The notes under the pieces: model-generated | Told to the model about the DNA's origin: nothing | Database searches by the model: none | What the model saw: the letters and a program-made list of their open reading frames with translations, nothing else | Shown here: positions 42,826-52,690 of the stretch, in pieces | Layout: each line of letters opens with the position of its first letter | Numbering within the stretch: position 1 is the first letter of the stretch | Source: Aquarana catesbeiana | Taxonomy: Eukaryota > Chordata > Amphibia > Anura > Ranidae | DNA: 64,000 nucleotides | NCBI RefSeq assembly: GCF_042186555.1 | Contig: NC_133334.1 | Location: forward strand, 206,594,442 to 206,658,441 | Reading direction: 5' to 3' | Made by a program: the position numbers and the translations under genes

Positions 42826-45350
42826 TAAGGATGAGCTTCGAGTCGAACGTATGTTCGACTCGAACATTGGCTGTTCGCAAGTTCGCCGAACAGCGAACCA
42901 TTTGGGGTGTTTGCGGCAAATTCGAATGCCGCGGAACACCCTTTAAAAGTCTATGGGAGAAATCAAAAGTGCTAATTTTAAAGGCTTATATGCAAGTTAT
43001 TGTCATAAAAAGTGTTTGGGGACCTGGGTCCTGCCCCAGGGGACATGGATCAATGCAAAAAAAAGTTTTAAAAACGGCCGTTTTTTCAGGAGCAGTGATT
43101 TTAATAATGCTTAAAGTCAAACAATAAAAGTGTAATATCCCTTTTAAATTTCGTAGCTGGGGGGTGTCTATAGTATGCCTGTAAAGGGGCGCATGTTTCC
43201 CGTGTTTAGAACAGTCTGACAGCAAAATGACATTTCGAAGGAAAAAAGCCATTTAAAACTACTCGCAGCTATTGCATTGCCGGTCCGACAATACACAGAA
43301 GTTTATTGATAAAAACGGCATGGGAATTCCCCACAGGGGAACCCCGAACCAAAATTAAAAAAAAAAAATGTGGGGGTCCCCCTAAATTCTATACCAGGCC
43401 CTTCAGGTCTGGTATGGATTTTAAGGGGAACCCCGCGCCAAAAAAAAAAAAAAAAAAACGGCGTGGGGTCCCCCCAAACATCCATACCAGACCCTTATCC
43501 GAGCACGCAACCTGGCAGGCCGCAGGAAAAGAGGGGGGGATGAGAGCGCCCCCCCCTCCTGAACCGTACCAGGCCACATGCCCTCAACATTGGGAGGGTG
43601 CTTTGGGGTAGCCCCCCAAAACACCTTGTCCCCATGTTGATGAGGACAAGGGCCTCATCCCCACAACCCTGGCCGGTGTTTGTGGGGGTCTGCGGGCGGG
43701 GGGCTTATTGGAATCTGGAAGCCCCCTTTAACAAGGGGACCCCCAGATCCCGCCCCCCCCGTGTGAAATGGTAAGGGGGTACTTGTACCCCTACCATTTC
43801 ACTAAAAAACTGTCAAAAATGTTAAAAATGACAAGAGACAGTTTTTGACAATTCCTTTATTTAAATGCTTCTTCTTCTTTCTTCTATCTTCCTTCATCTT
43901 CTTCTTCTTCTTCTTCTGGTTCTACCTCCGGCGTTCTCGTCCAGCATCTCCTCCGCGGTGTCTTCTATCTTCTTCTCCTCGGGCCGCTCCGCACCCATGG
44001 CATGGGGGGAGGCTCCCGCTCTTCTCTTCCTCTTCTTCCTCTTCTTCCTCTTCTTCCTCTTCTTCCTCTTCTTCCTCTTCTTCCTCTTCTTCCTCTTCTT
44101 CCTCTTCTTCCTCTTCTTCCTCTTCTTCCTCTTCTTCATTTTCTTCTCCGGGCCGCTCCGCATCCATGCTGGCATGGAGGGAGGCTCTCGCTGTGTGACG
44201 GCGTCTCCTCGTCTGACGGTTCTTAAATAATGGGGGGCGGGGCCACCCAGTGACCCCACCCCCCCTCTGATGCACGGGACTTCCCTGTGGCATTCCCCGT
44301 GACGTCACAGGGAAGTCCCGTCAAGTCACCGTGCGTCAGAGGGGGGCGGGGTCACCGGGTGGCCCCCCCCCCGAAGAAGAAGAATCGTCATTTTTGACAG
44401 TTTTAGTGAAATGGTAGGGGTACCCTTACCATTTCACACGGGGGGGGCGGGATCTGGGGGTCCCCTTGTTAAAGGGGGCTTCCAGATTCCGATCAGACCC
44501 CCACAACCACCGGCCAGGGTTGTGGGGATGAGGCCCTTGTCCTCATCAACATGGGGACAAGGTGTTTTGGGGGGCTACCCCAAAGCACCCTCCCAATGTT
44601 GAGGGCATGTGGCCTGGTACGGTTCAGGAGGGGGGGCGCTCTCTTGTGTCCCCCCCCCTCTTTTCCTGCAGCCTGCCAGGTTGCGTGCTCGGATAAGGGT
44701 CTGGTGTGGATTTTTGGGGGGACCCCACGCCGTTTTTTTTTTTTGGCAGGGGTTCCCCTTAATATCCATACCAGACCTGAAGGGCCTGGTATGGAATTTA
44801 GGGGGGCCCCCACGTCTTTTTTTTTTCTTTTTTTTTTTTTTAATTTTGGTTCGGGGTTCCCCTGTGGGGAATTCCCATGCCGTTTTTATCAATGAACTTC
44901 TATGTGTATTGTCGGACCGGCAATGCAATAGCCGCGAGTAGTTTTAAATGGCTTTTTTCCTTCGAAATGTCATTTTGCTGTCAGACTGTTCTAAACACGG
45001 GAAACATGCGTCACTTTACAGGCATACTATAGACACCCCCAGCTACAAAATTTAAAGGGATATTACACTTTTATTGTTTGACTTTAAGCATTATTAAAAT
45101 CACTGCTCCTGAAAAAATGGACGTTTTTAAAACTTTTTTTTTGCATTGATCCATGTCCCCTGGGGCAGGACCCAGGTCCCCAAACACTTTTTATGACAAT
45201 AACTTGCATATAAGCCTTTAAAATTAGCACTTTTGATTATTCATGTTCGTGTCCCATAGACTTTACCGGTGTTCGCGTGTTCGAACAAACTTTTTTCCTG
45301 TTCGCATGTTCTGGTGCGAACCGAACAGAGGGGTGTTCGGCTCATCCCTA
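42826..45350. mobile_element. hAT-like foldback element, 2.5 kb, complete
   Basis: Ends TAAGGATGAGC and inverted TAGGGATGAGCC. Flanked by an 8-bp duplication ATCGACCG (42818-42825) / ATCGACAG (45351-45358), one mismatch. The arms (about 1 kb each) are near mirror images: GGGACCTGGGTCCTGCCCC near 43020 and its inverse near 45165, and GGCATGGGAATTCCCCACAG near 43318 and its inverse. The centre holds a CTTCTTCCT repeat. No transposase. The 8-bp duplication and TAGGG end suggest hAT-type mobilisation. Further partial copies are at 12729-13231, 21362-21690 and 53845-54345. Confidence 0.88.
44028..44145. repeat. (CTTCTTCCT)n-type microsatellite
   Basis: Nine-base units in the centre of the foldback. 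They create long Ser, Leu/Phe and Glu/Lys frames on both strands, which are not genes. Confidence 0.95.
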
Positions 45351-45358
45351 ATCGACAG

Positions 45359-46041
45359 TATAAACAAATAGAAAAGATTAACAAAACACATTGGCCCATC
45401 TTACTTGGAGATCCAGTTTTATCGAAAACCTTACCTTCACGCCCGAAGTACATCTATAAACGTCGTCCTATATTGAAGGACAAAATTGTTAAGCATCCCT
45501 GACCCCCCCCCCCAAGAAGTTGGTAACCTTTCTCAACCAAACAGGTTTCTTTAAATGTGGCAGATGTTTAATCTGCAGAACATGTAATGGTGGAAAGAAA
45601 AAGACTACACACTTTAAATCTAGGACAACAAGACAAATATATGAAATCCCCAAATTTATAACTTGTGGCACTACACATGTCGCATACCTTTTGGAATGTG
45701 GTCTCCAATATGTAGGGAGAAAAAGAGAACTTAAAGTCAGACTGAGGGAACATATCAATAATATTAAAAAGGGTTTCCACAAACATAGTCTATCATATCA
45801 TTTTAGGAGATTCCACAATAGAGATCCATCAAAACTTACTTTTTGTGGTATTGATAGGGTGGAGAAACATTGGCGGGGCACCAATCTTAAACAGGCTATC
45901 TCCCAAAACGAGACTCAGTGGATATATAAATTACAGTCCTTAACGCTGAAAGGGTTAAATGTGGACCTGGACATTGTTTTATTTTTAATTTTTTTTTATT
46001 TTTATTCATTTTTTTTTTTATTATTTTTTTTCATTATTTAA
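45359..46041 (+). pseudogene. PLE GIY-YIG endonuclease, plus-strand copy
   Basis: Continues the PLE protein after the foldback. HWPILLGDPVLSKTLPSRPK is followed by a frame change near 45490-45520, then an open frame from 45520: FFKCGRCLICRTCNGGKKK, HVAYLLECGLQYVGRKRELK, VRLREHINNIKKGFHKHS and CGIDRVEKHWRGTNL, ending around 45975 in a T-rich tail. This copy of the endonuclease is open across the whole domain, unlike its partner at 41477. The catalytic RT is absent. The upstream piece of the same gene lies at 42590-42825, beyond the foldback. Confidence 0.9.
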
Positions 46042-46448
46042 TGTTTTTCATTATTTGCTTTAGTTACACCAGTTCTTCCATCATTCTGTTCCCAACTATT
46101 GGATTATTATTTGTTTTGTATATATATATTTTTTTTTTTTCTTCATATGGAGTATACTGTTATTGTGACAATGGTTTATATATCATGATCTGTTTTTAAT
46201 GTAATGCCGAATTACTAACACTAGATGGTTCCTGGTCACTTCCTGTTAATTCAGGAAGCAGGATGCTGGTGTTTACCTTTTTATTAACAAGGATTACATC
46301 ACTTCTGGCTCCGCTGACCACTTCCGGTCTTGGCGGAAACCGGAAGTGAGGCCAATTTCATACTGTGCCATCAATGAGAGTAGTGGGAGTCATTGGGTGT
46401 AGTAGGCGGTACTTAAAGTATATAAGACAGCCAATCACAGACTCCACA

Positions 46449-46492
46449 AGCTTTTGACGATGCCCAGTGGGAGAGGTAAAACATGTCAAGCT
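46449..46492 (+). ncRNA. Hammerhead-like motif F
   Basis: Sister of motif E in the other PLE arm: stem I AGCUU, box 1 UUGACGA, spacer U, stem II GCC/GGU around CAGUGGGAGA, box 2 mutated to UAAAAC, AU, GUC, stem I AAGCU. Stem I and the stem II pairing survive while box 2 is lost. Confidence 0.45.
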
Positions 46493-46874
46493 AAGGATAA
46501 TCTGTGAAGGCTGTTTGGATACCAAGGCAGCAATTTTGCACATTTTTAAAGATTCTGATGCTAGTTTAATGATTTTTAAACCTTTTAATAAATCTTGCAG
46601 TATTATACTATATGTCCTCTTTTCCTCACTTGCCCAAACTTTGCTATCCCGACCGTCTTTTGACTGAGTAAAGTGTGTAGGACTTACATCATGTGGTGGA
46701 AGAGAGGAGATCCCATTCTCTGAGGCATGATCAACCTACTTATTTGTTGGACAGGAGGCACCATCTTGATATATACAGGCGCATTTGTCATCTTTATCTG
46801 GTGAGTGGGAACCCAGGAGGGGAGCACAGGAAGTAACCAAGATTGTATCAACGTGTCACCAGCCCTGTACCCTA

Positions 46875-47085
46875 CACTTGATGAACTACATTGATTGCAC
46901 TTTTATTTTGCACATCTGTTGAACCTTTATTGATTGCTCTTTATTTGCACTTTATTGACATTGAGCACTTTATTATACATGTTGTTATATGACACATATT
47001 TGATGTGGGTATATGTATATTAATGGTTCAGAGAGGCAGCTCTGAGTATAAATAATTTTTTGTCATTAAGAGGGGGTTATCGATT
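46875..47085. other. AT-rich junction between PLE and DIRS
   Basis: Probably the end of the PLE tail. No gene seen. The first DIRS similarity begins near 47086. Confidence 0.4.
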
Positions 47086-48520
47086 TTGACCCACCCACCC
47101 AGGGATCCTCAGAGGGCAGAAGGGCTGTTGGGCAGTATACAAGATTTGGCGGACCAGTACGTGATCGTCCCGGTTCGGAACAGTTCTGCTGGAAATTTTA
47201 TTCCTGTGTTTGTCGTCCAGAAGTCTTCAGGCAAATTTTGCATACGGAAACATCTGTTGAAATATTTTCATGATCAAGGTTAACTTAAGGGATGCTTGCC
47301 TCCACATCCAAATTTGCCCTGGAGCATCAGACCCTTTTAAGGTTCTCGTCCTCACTAAAGAGGGGATACAGCACTGGCAGTTCAAAACCCTCCCCTTCAG
47401 CCTAGCAGCAAGCCCAAAAGTATTTACAGAGGTCCTGGTGGAGGTAGTGGCATACTTTCACCCTCAAGGAATCTCCCTATTACCATACTTGGACGATCTC
47501 CTAATTTATGGCCCTTTCCAACAGCAGGTGGGAGAGGACTTGGAAAAGGTAATCCTCACCCTAGAAGCCCTAGGATGGATTGTCAATCAGGAGAAGTCAT
47601 ACCCCGGACCTTCCCAGTCAAAAATGTTTCTGGGTTATCTGGCCTGCTCACGCAGACACATCATGAGAGTTCTAGGATTGATGACCTCTTGTATCCCAGC
47701 GGACCCCTGGGCACAACTTCTTACTCTCCTCCTGGGACAGAAAGAGGGAGTCACTGGGCGGGAAGGTTTCCCTCCCAATGGTAAAGTAAGGTAAAGGCCT
47801 CTCTAAATGGCTAGGCAAAAACAGGTTGTGGTCGGGTCGACCCTGGGGCCAGTAGAATCTAGTTAGACTTACTACCTGTCGTTGGTGTGCCCACCTGGAG
47901 GAACTTCGAGCTCAGGGAATCTGGGTCCCGGCTCAAGCAAAAACCTCCTCTAATTACAGGTATCTCCTGGCGGTAGGGCAGGCCTTGATTGCATTATAGG
48001 GCAGGATTTGGGGACAGGAAGTCCAGGTCTTATCTGACAAACCGAGCGACGGTCTCCTACTTGTTCTGCCTTGGCAGTTTTAAGTTCCAGGAATCTCCTA
48101 AAGCTATCTCTGGTAGTTCTGGGGTGGGCGGAAAGGGTCCTTCCCTCCATATCTGCGGCCCACATAAAGGGGACCACCAAGGCCTTTCTAAGTCAACTCC
48201 CATACTCCCTGATGAATGGGTTGCCAAACAAAGAAGTCTTCTTTTCAAATAAGTCAGAGCTTTGGGGTTCCAGATATGGACCTTTTTGCTGGCAGGGGAA
48301 ACGGGAAGGTGGAGCGGTTTTTCTCACCCAAGAGTGGGGTTCGGAGGGAGTAGACTCCCTGGCACAGGATTGGAATTACAATCTATGGTACGTCTTTCCC
48401 CTACTAGCATTCATTCCATGGGTCCTGCAGATGTCGGTCTGCTCAGAAGGCAACCTGATCTTGGTGGCCAAAAATCAGCCTGGTTTCCCTTCCTGAAGAA
48501 GTGGTAAATTTTCCCTCCCA
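47086..48520 (+). pseudogene. DIRS-type reverse transcriptase / RNase H region
   Basis: DIRS retrotransposons use a tyrosine recombinase instead of an integrase. Here the RT starts ADQYVIVPVRNSSAGNFIPV and FVVQKSSGKFCIRKHL, then (after a frame change near 47275) VNLRDACLHIQICPGASDPF, FKTLPFSLAASPKVFTEVL and the catalytic LLPYLDDLLIYG, followed by EALGWIVNQEKSYPGPSQS. RNase H-like remnants lie at 48190-48440, ending DSLAQDWNYNLWYVFPLLAF. Several stops and frame changes (47795-48070, 48250) disable it. The gag and 5' end are absent. Confidence 0.88.
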
Positions 48521-48967
48521 CAGCATCTCCCGACCAGGAAGGATCTTCTGCTACAGGGGCCGATTTGTCACCCCGCCCCAGGTTTTTTTTGCCTGGCTCT
48601 TGAGAGGGAGAACCTCAGAGAAAAGGGATGTTTTTCCGAAAAAGTGATTGCAACCCTCCTATGGAGCAGGAAGCCAGTCACTAGAAAAATGTATGCTATG
48701 GTCTGGAAATTTTCAGCCTAGTGTCAGGCTAGAGAGGTTTCCCTTCCATCTGTACCAGTAGTGTTAGAATTGTTACAGGCAGGGGTAGGCCACGAACACC
48801 CTGAAAGTTCAGGTAGTGTTTCTATCTGTTTTCTTGGACCAGAGGCTTGTGTTGGATCCCCTGGTCAAAAGATTTTCGTTATCTAGGAAGAGGTTGGCTC
48901 CTGTTAACAGTAACAAATTCCCACCTTGGGATCTGACACTGGTGTTAGGCGCTGACGAAAGCTCCTT
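48521..48967 (+). other. Decayed DIRS segment between RNase H and recombinase
   Basis: Scattered codons consistent with DIRS coding remain, but no frame is open for long. No other feature seen. Confidence 0.45.
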
Positions 48968-49327
48968 TTGAACCAGCATTACAGGTTTCAGTTAAATTCT
49001 TATCCTTTTAATTTGGCCTTTCTGCTGGCAATTACTGCAGCCAGAAGAATTAGCGACCTACAAGCCCTGTCGATTAAGGAGCCCTTTTTGTTGGTCCTGG
49101 AGGTCAGGGTGGTTCTAAGGCAAGACCTCCTGTATCTTCCTAAAGTAGTCTCTCCATAGATCACAGGAAATCATTTTGCCTTCCTTTTGTAAAAATCCGA
49201 GGAATGACAGAGGAAAAAAATTTATTAGATCTGAGAAGGTATCTTCCGACATAAAGAATTCAGGAAATCTAATCCCTTTTTAGTTCTATTTAGTGGCCTA
49301 AAAAAGGGACGACAGGCTTCTAGAACA
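48968..49327 (+). pseudogene. DIRS tyrosine recombinase, N-terminal part
   Basis: LNSYPFNLAFLLAITAARRI followed by SDLQALSIKEPFL carries the conserved first catalytic Arg region of DIRS tyrosine recombinases (family form is roughly ALLLALTSARRVSELQAL). Stops after 49159 separate it from the C-terminal part in the next open frame. Confidence 0.8.
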
Positions 49328-49789
49328 GTGGCCAGGTGGATAAGACAGGCTGTCAGTATAGCTTATGAGCAATCGGGGTACCCAGTACCAGCTCCTCTTA
49401 AAGCTCATTTAATGAGATCACTGGCAGCCTCTTGGGCAGAGAAGGCTGGAGCCTCAATAGAACAGATCTGTCAAACAGCCACATTGGTGAAGCCGCATAC
49501 CTTCTTGAGATACTACAGCATGGAAAGACGTACCCCCCTCCAAAAGCATTCGCTCTATGATTGTGTCAGCAGACTACATGAGCGCCATTTTCCTGACCCA
49601 TATTCCACCATCAGGATCCAGAAGACGACGCCAAAAAAATGCCGGGTGTGCACCAGAAGAGGAGTTAGGAAAGGCACCAGTTTTAATTGTGCCCAATGTC
49701 CCTCCCAACCTGGCCTTTGCATCGGAGAATGCTTCAGACACTATCACAGTCTTGTAAACTATTTCCCCGTATTCAATTTTCTGTCCTGA
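49328..49789 (+). CDS. Chimeric open frame: DIRS recombinase C-terminus fused to piggyBac zinc domain
   Basis: One uninterrupted frame of 153 codons. Residues 1-67 are the end of a DIRS tyrosine recombinase: ARWIRQAVSIAYEQSGYP, LKAHLMRSLAASWAEKAGAS and TATLVKPHTFLRYYSM (HxxR and the terminal Tyr). From about residue 77 the sequence is the piggyBac C-terminal cysteine-rich domain: VSRLHERHFPDPYST, KKCRVCTRRGVRKGTSFNC and CAQCPSQPGLCIGECF with RHYHSLVNY. The domains come from unrelated enzymes and normally never meet. The simplest explanation is a piggyBac fragment joined into a DIRS copy with the frame kept by chance. The upstream recombinase half is broken, and there is no evidence of expression. 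Confidence 0.75.
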   Translation: MARWIRQAVSIAYEQSGYPVPAPLKAHLMRSLAASWAEKAGASIEQICQTATLVKPHTFLRYYSMERRTPLQKHSLYDCVSRLHERHFPDPYSTIRIQKTTPKKCRVCTRRGVRKGTSFNCAQCPSQPGLCIGECFRHYHSLVNYFPVFNFLS

Positions 49790-50045
49790 ATATTGCCGAT
49801 GCCTCAACCAACCATATAGTTGCCTTCCATGTGAACTGACCCTGGCCTCTTATCCACCAGGTTTCTGCCTTTCATGTGAACTGAACCTGGACTATCGACT
49901 ATGCCTCTGCCTACCGTCTATTTCTGCCTTTTACCTGCACTGACCTCGGCCTGTTGACCATGTGTTTGCCTGCCCCCTTGGACTGGACTGATCTTTCACC
50001 CTGCTACACAGGGGTCTCACATATGTGAGGGGCTCCAGAGTAGTG
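49790..50045 (+). repeat. piggyBac 3' region with short tandem units
   Basis: Three diverged units of about 50-60 bases (TTCCATGTGAACTGACCCTG / TTTCATGTGAACTGAACCTG / a third near 49935). Related material continues at 52740-53030 beyond the PLE-like insertion. Confidence 0.5.
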
Positions 50046-50137
50046 TTCCGAGTTGAGGAAAAACTGTTTTTGCATAGTAACCAAAAAGTCAGACTTTATA
50101 GACATGGAAACAATGTTCACACTATTGAAGAAAAAAA

Positions 50138-50140
<3 letters not shown>

Positions 50141-50176
<36 letters not shown>
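50141..50176. repeat. (AC)n microsatellite
   Basis: About 18 AC units after an A-run, in the left arm of the inverted repeat. The right arm lacks it. Confidence 0.95.
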
Positions 50177-50178
<2 letters not shown>

Positions 50179-50231
50179 TTCAAAAAGAATAAAACAATAG
50201 ACAAATTATACAATTTGTACATTAAGCCCTT

Positions 50232-50271
50232 GTGCGTCTACGCGTTTCGCCATGAGGCTTCTTCAGGACAC
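50232..50271 (-). ncRNA. Hammerhead-like motif G
   Basis: Minus strand: stem I GUGUC, box 1 CUGAAGA (fits CUGANGA), spacer A, stem II GCC-UCAU-GGC, box 2 GAAAC, GCGUA, then GACGCAC pairing imperfectly with stem I. All core boxes fit consensus. Mirror copy of motif H. Confidence 0.55.
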
Positions 50272-51398
50272 AAACGAGGTTCAAAATTGTAACAAAATAG
50301 AGACAAAAGCGAATCTCACTATCTGAAAATGAGATATATACCAATTAAAATAAAAAAAATGAAACATATTACATATACACATTATATCATTTAAAAAAAC
50401 ATATGCTAAGATGGCCAAGAGTACAAGGACAGAGAGACACCATCAAAACAAGATACCTTCAAGAAAGTGAGCCTCATGAACAAATTCGTAGCAGCCGTAA
50501 GGTTTCCAAGAATATGGAATGCTTATAGCAAATTGTGAAAGGTAAATAATGTGCCATTGATTTATAAATAGCAGTATATGCAGCAATAGCAAGCAAATAT
50601 AGCATGGAAAATGAAAGATGCCTACTGTTTTTTATTTTATAAATATTGCTATAACAGGGGCAGATGTACATCAAATCTCCATGGGTGAGAGTGACCAAAC
50701 AGACGATCAGACATAGAAAAGTCCAAAATCCATAAAGGAGAGGCCTTGGTAATGTTCAACCATATCAATAGCATGTAGCAAAGGTCAGATAAAGTATACT
50801 GCCTGTTATAAAGAAGGTATGGAGAAAGAGTGCGGTAAGGGACTTTACTAAGTTAATAATTGGGATCAGAGCTGCATTGAGTACTTTACTTGACCCTTGG
50901 AATGAATAAATATGCCCCTGGGAGACAGCCGGGTGCTGTACATGGCGTCCGAGTGCAGGCACGGGCTATTAATACTGCCCGGTCGCGTCACAGTAATCCG
51001 ATGAGATAGCGTCAATTAACGCGAACGCGTCCACCGTGAGTGATAGGGTGAACTCTGGGAATTGTAGGCAGCGCGGAATGGGCCTCCGTTCAAATCTCAC
51101 ATGCGCCGAATAAGTAATACAATTTGGTACATGCGCAATTTGAGCGGAGGCCCATTCTGCGTTGCCTACAATTCCCAGAATTCACCCTATCACTCACGGT
51201 GGACACGTTCGCGTCAAATTGACGCTATCTCGTTGGATTACTGTGACGCGACTGGGCAGTATAGATATCCCGTCCCTGCACTCAGACGCCATGTACAGCA
51301 TCCGGCTGTCTCCCAGGGGCATATTTATTCATTCACTCTCATCCATGGAGATTTGATGTACATCTGCCCCTGCTATAGCAATATTTATAAAATAAAAC

Positions 51399-52121
51399 TG
51401 TCATGACCTTGCAGTAATACATCATGACCTGTCTGCCTCTTACCTGGTCTGTGTATCAGCCTTGAGGCTTGTACTCTCACACCTGCATGCTTAAGTAATC
51501 TTCCCTCTGTGTGGCTCCACCCTAGCCTCAACAGGAACCACTATTTAACACTGTATTCTCCAAGCCTGCCTTGCCGTGCAATATTGTGAGTTTGGCTTCT
51601 TGTTTGCCGTGTGCTCTAGTTTGTCTCTGTTACTGATCTTGGCGTGTTCCCAACTATTCCTGTCTGCTTGTGACCCTGACCTTTGGTGCGTTCTCGACTA
51701 TCCCTGTTTGCCTGTGACCCTGACTTTTGGCGTGTTCTCTGTTATCCTTGTCTGCTAGTCGCCCCGACATTTGGCTACCTCCTTACTATTCCTTGCTGTC
51801 CTGGGCTGCTGTTTCCTCTCCATCCTCCTGTAGCCTACCGTGAGCTGGGAGACCCTGGGGGCCGCGACCTGGAGCCAGTTGCAGCCCAGTCCATCCTCAC
51901 CACTAGAGGCTCTGGTGAACACCAACTGGCTCTTAGACTCCGCGCCCTGGGGAATCTATGCTCTAACTCGCTGTGGGATCCGTGTTGGTGCGCCAGGGGA
52001 CCTGCCTTCCTGAACCACCCGAGTTCCATCTGCAGCAGTCAGCCTTAGGGTCCACTATCATAGCGGTGCACTCCTGACCCCAACGGGGTACATCTGTCAC
52101 CTGGATACAGGTGACCTGACA
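51399..52121 (+). mobile_element. Solo gypsy LTR with 5-bp duplication
   Basis: 723-bp LTR starting TGTCATGACC and ending GGTGACCTGACA, flanked by AAAAC at 51394-51398 and 52122-52126. Same family as the LTR at 857-1577. Solo LTRs arise when the two LTRs of a full element recombine and delete the interior. It sits in the right arm of the inverted repeat, and the other arm gives the empty site near 50640. Confidence 0.95.
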
Positions 52122-52471
52122 AAAACAATAGATATCTTTCATTTTCCATGCTATATTTGCTTGCTATTGCTGCATATACTGCGATTTATAAATCAATGGC
52201 ACATTATTTACCTTTCACAGTTTGCTATAAGCATTCCATATTCTTGGAAACCTGGCTGCTCCGAATTTGTACATGAGGCTCACTTTCTTGAAGTTATCTT
52301 GTTTTGATGGTGTCTGTCTGTCCTTGTACTCTCTTGGCCATCTTGGTATGTTTTTTTAATGATATGTGTATATGTAATATGTTTCTTTTTTTTATTTTGT
52401 ATATGTCTCATTTTCAGATGGTGACATTCGCTTTTGTCTCTATTATTTTGTTACAATTTTGAACCTTGTTT

Positions 52472-52509
52472 GTGTCCTGAAGAAGCCTCATGGCGAAACC
52501 CGTAGACAC
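52472..52509 (+). ncRNA. Hammerhead-like motif H
   Basis: Plus strand: stem I GUGUC, box 1 CUGAAGA, spacer A, stem II GCC-UCAU-GGC, box 2 GAAAC, CCGUA, stem I GACAC (perfect 5 bp, directly adjacent). Cleavage is predicted after GUA at 52504. The complete order of a type-I hammerhead is present. Confidence 0.58.
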
Positions 52510-52690
52510 ACAAGGGCTCAATGTACAAATTGTATCATTTGTCTATGGTTTTATTTATTTTTTTAACACTGTGTATATATGATGAATTTTTTTCAATAAA
52601 TAGTGTGAACATTATTTCTATTACTTCTGAATTGTTTCTATGCCTATAAAGTCAGACTTTTTGGTTACTATGCAGTACCCTCTTTTTCCT

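Larger units (their letters stand above)
42590..46874 (+). mobile_element. Penelope-like element, plus-strand copy split by a hAT-like foldback
   Basis: Second PLE, head to head with the first. It runs 42590-42825, is interrupted by the foldback at 42826-45350 (duplication ATCGACCG/ATCGACAG) and resumes at 45351/45359 to the GIY-YIG domain, motif F and the tail ending ACGTGTCACCAGCCCTGTAC at 46872. The uninterrupted sequence in the other arm (around 42238-42262) gives the empty site. Confidence 0.88.
50046..52690. mobile_element. Head-to-head inverted PLE-like repeat inside piggyBac sequence
   Basis: Two arms, about 50063-51098 and 51139-52676 (the second enlarged by a solo LTR), mirror each other from the outer CATAGTAACCAAAAAGTC at both edges to GGGAATTGTAGGCAGCGCGG at the centre. 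Each arm carries a hammerhead-like motif near its outer end, pointing outward (G and H), the same arrangement as motifs E and F in the 40.7-46.9 kb PLE pair. No coding sequence remains. Confidence 0.75.

Noticed and set aside
43865..44308. Long open frames on both strands rich in Ser, Leu/Phe or Glu/Lys
   Set aside because: They are translations of the CTTCTTCCT microsatellite in all frames; no start context or domain.
47950..48252. Frames on the minus strand opposite the DIRS RNase H
   Set aside because: Shadows of the DIRS coding strand, which carries the recognisable motifs.
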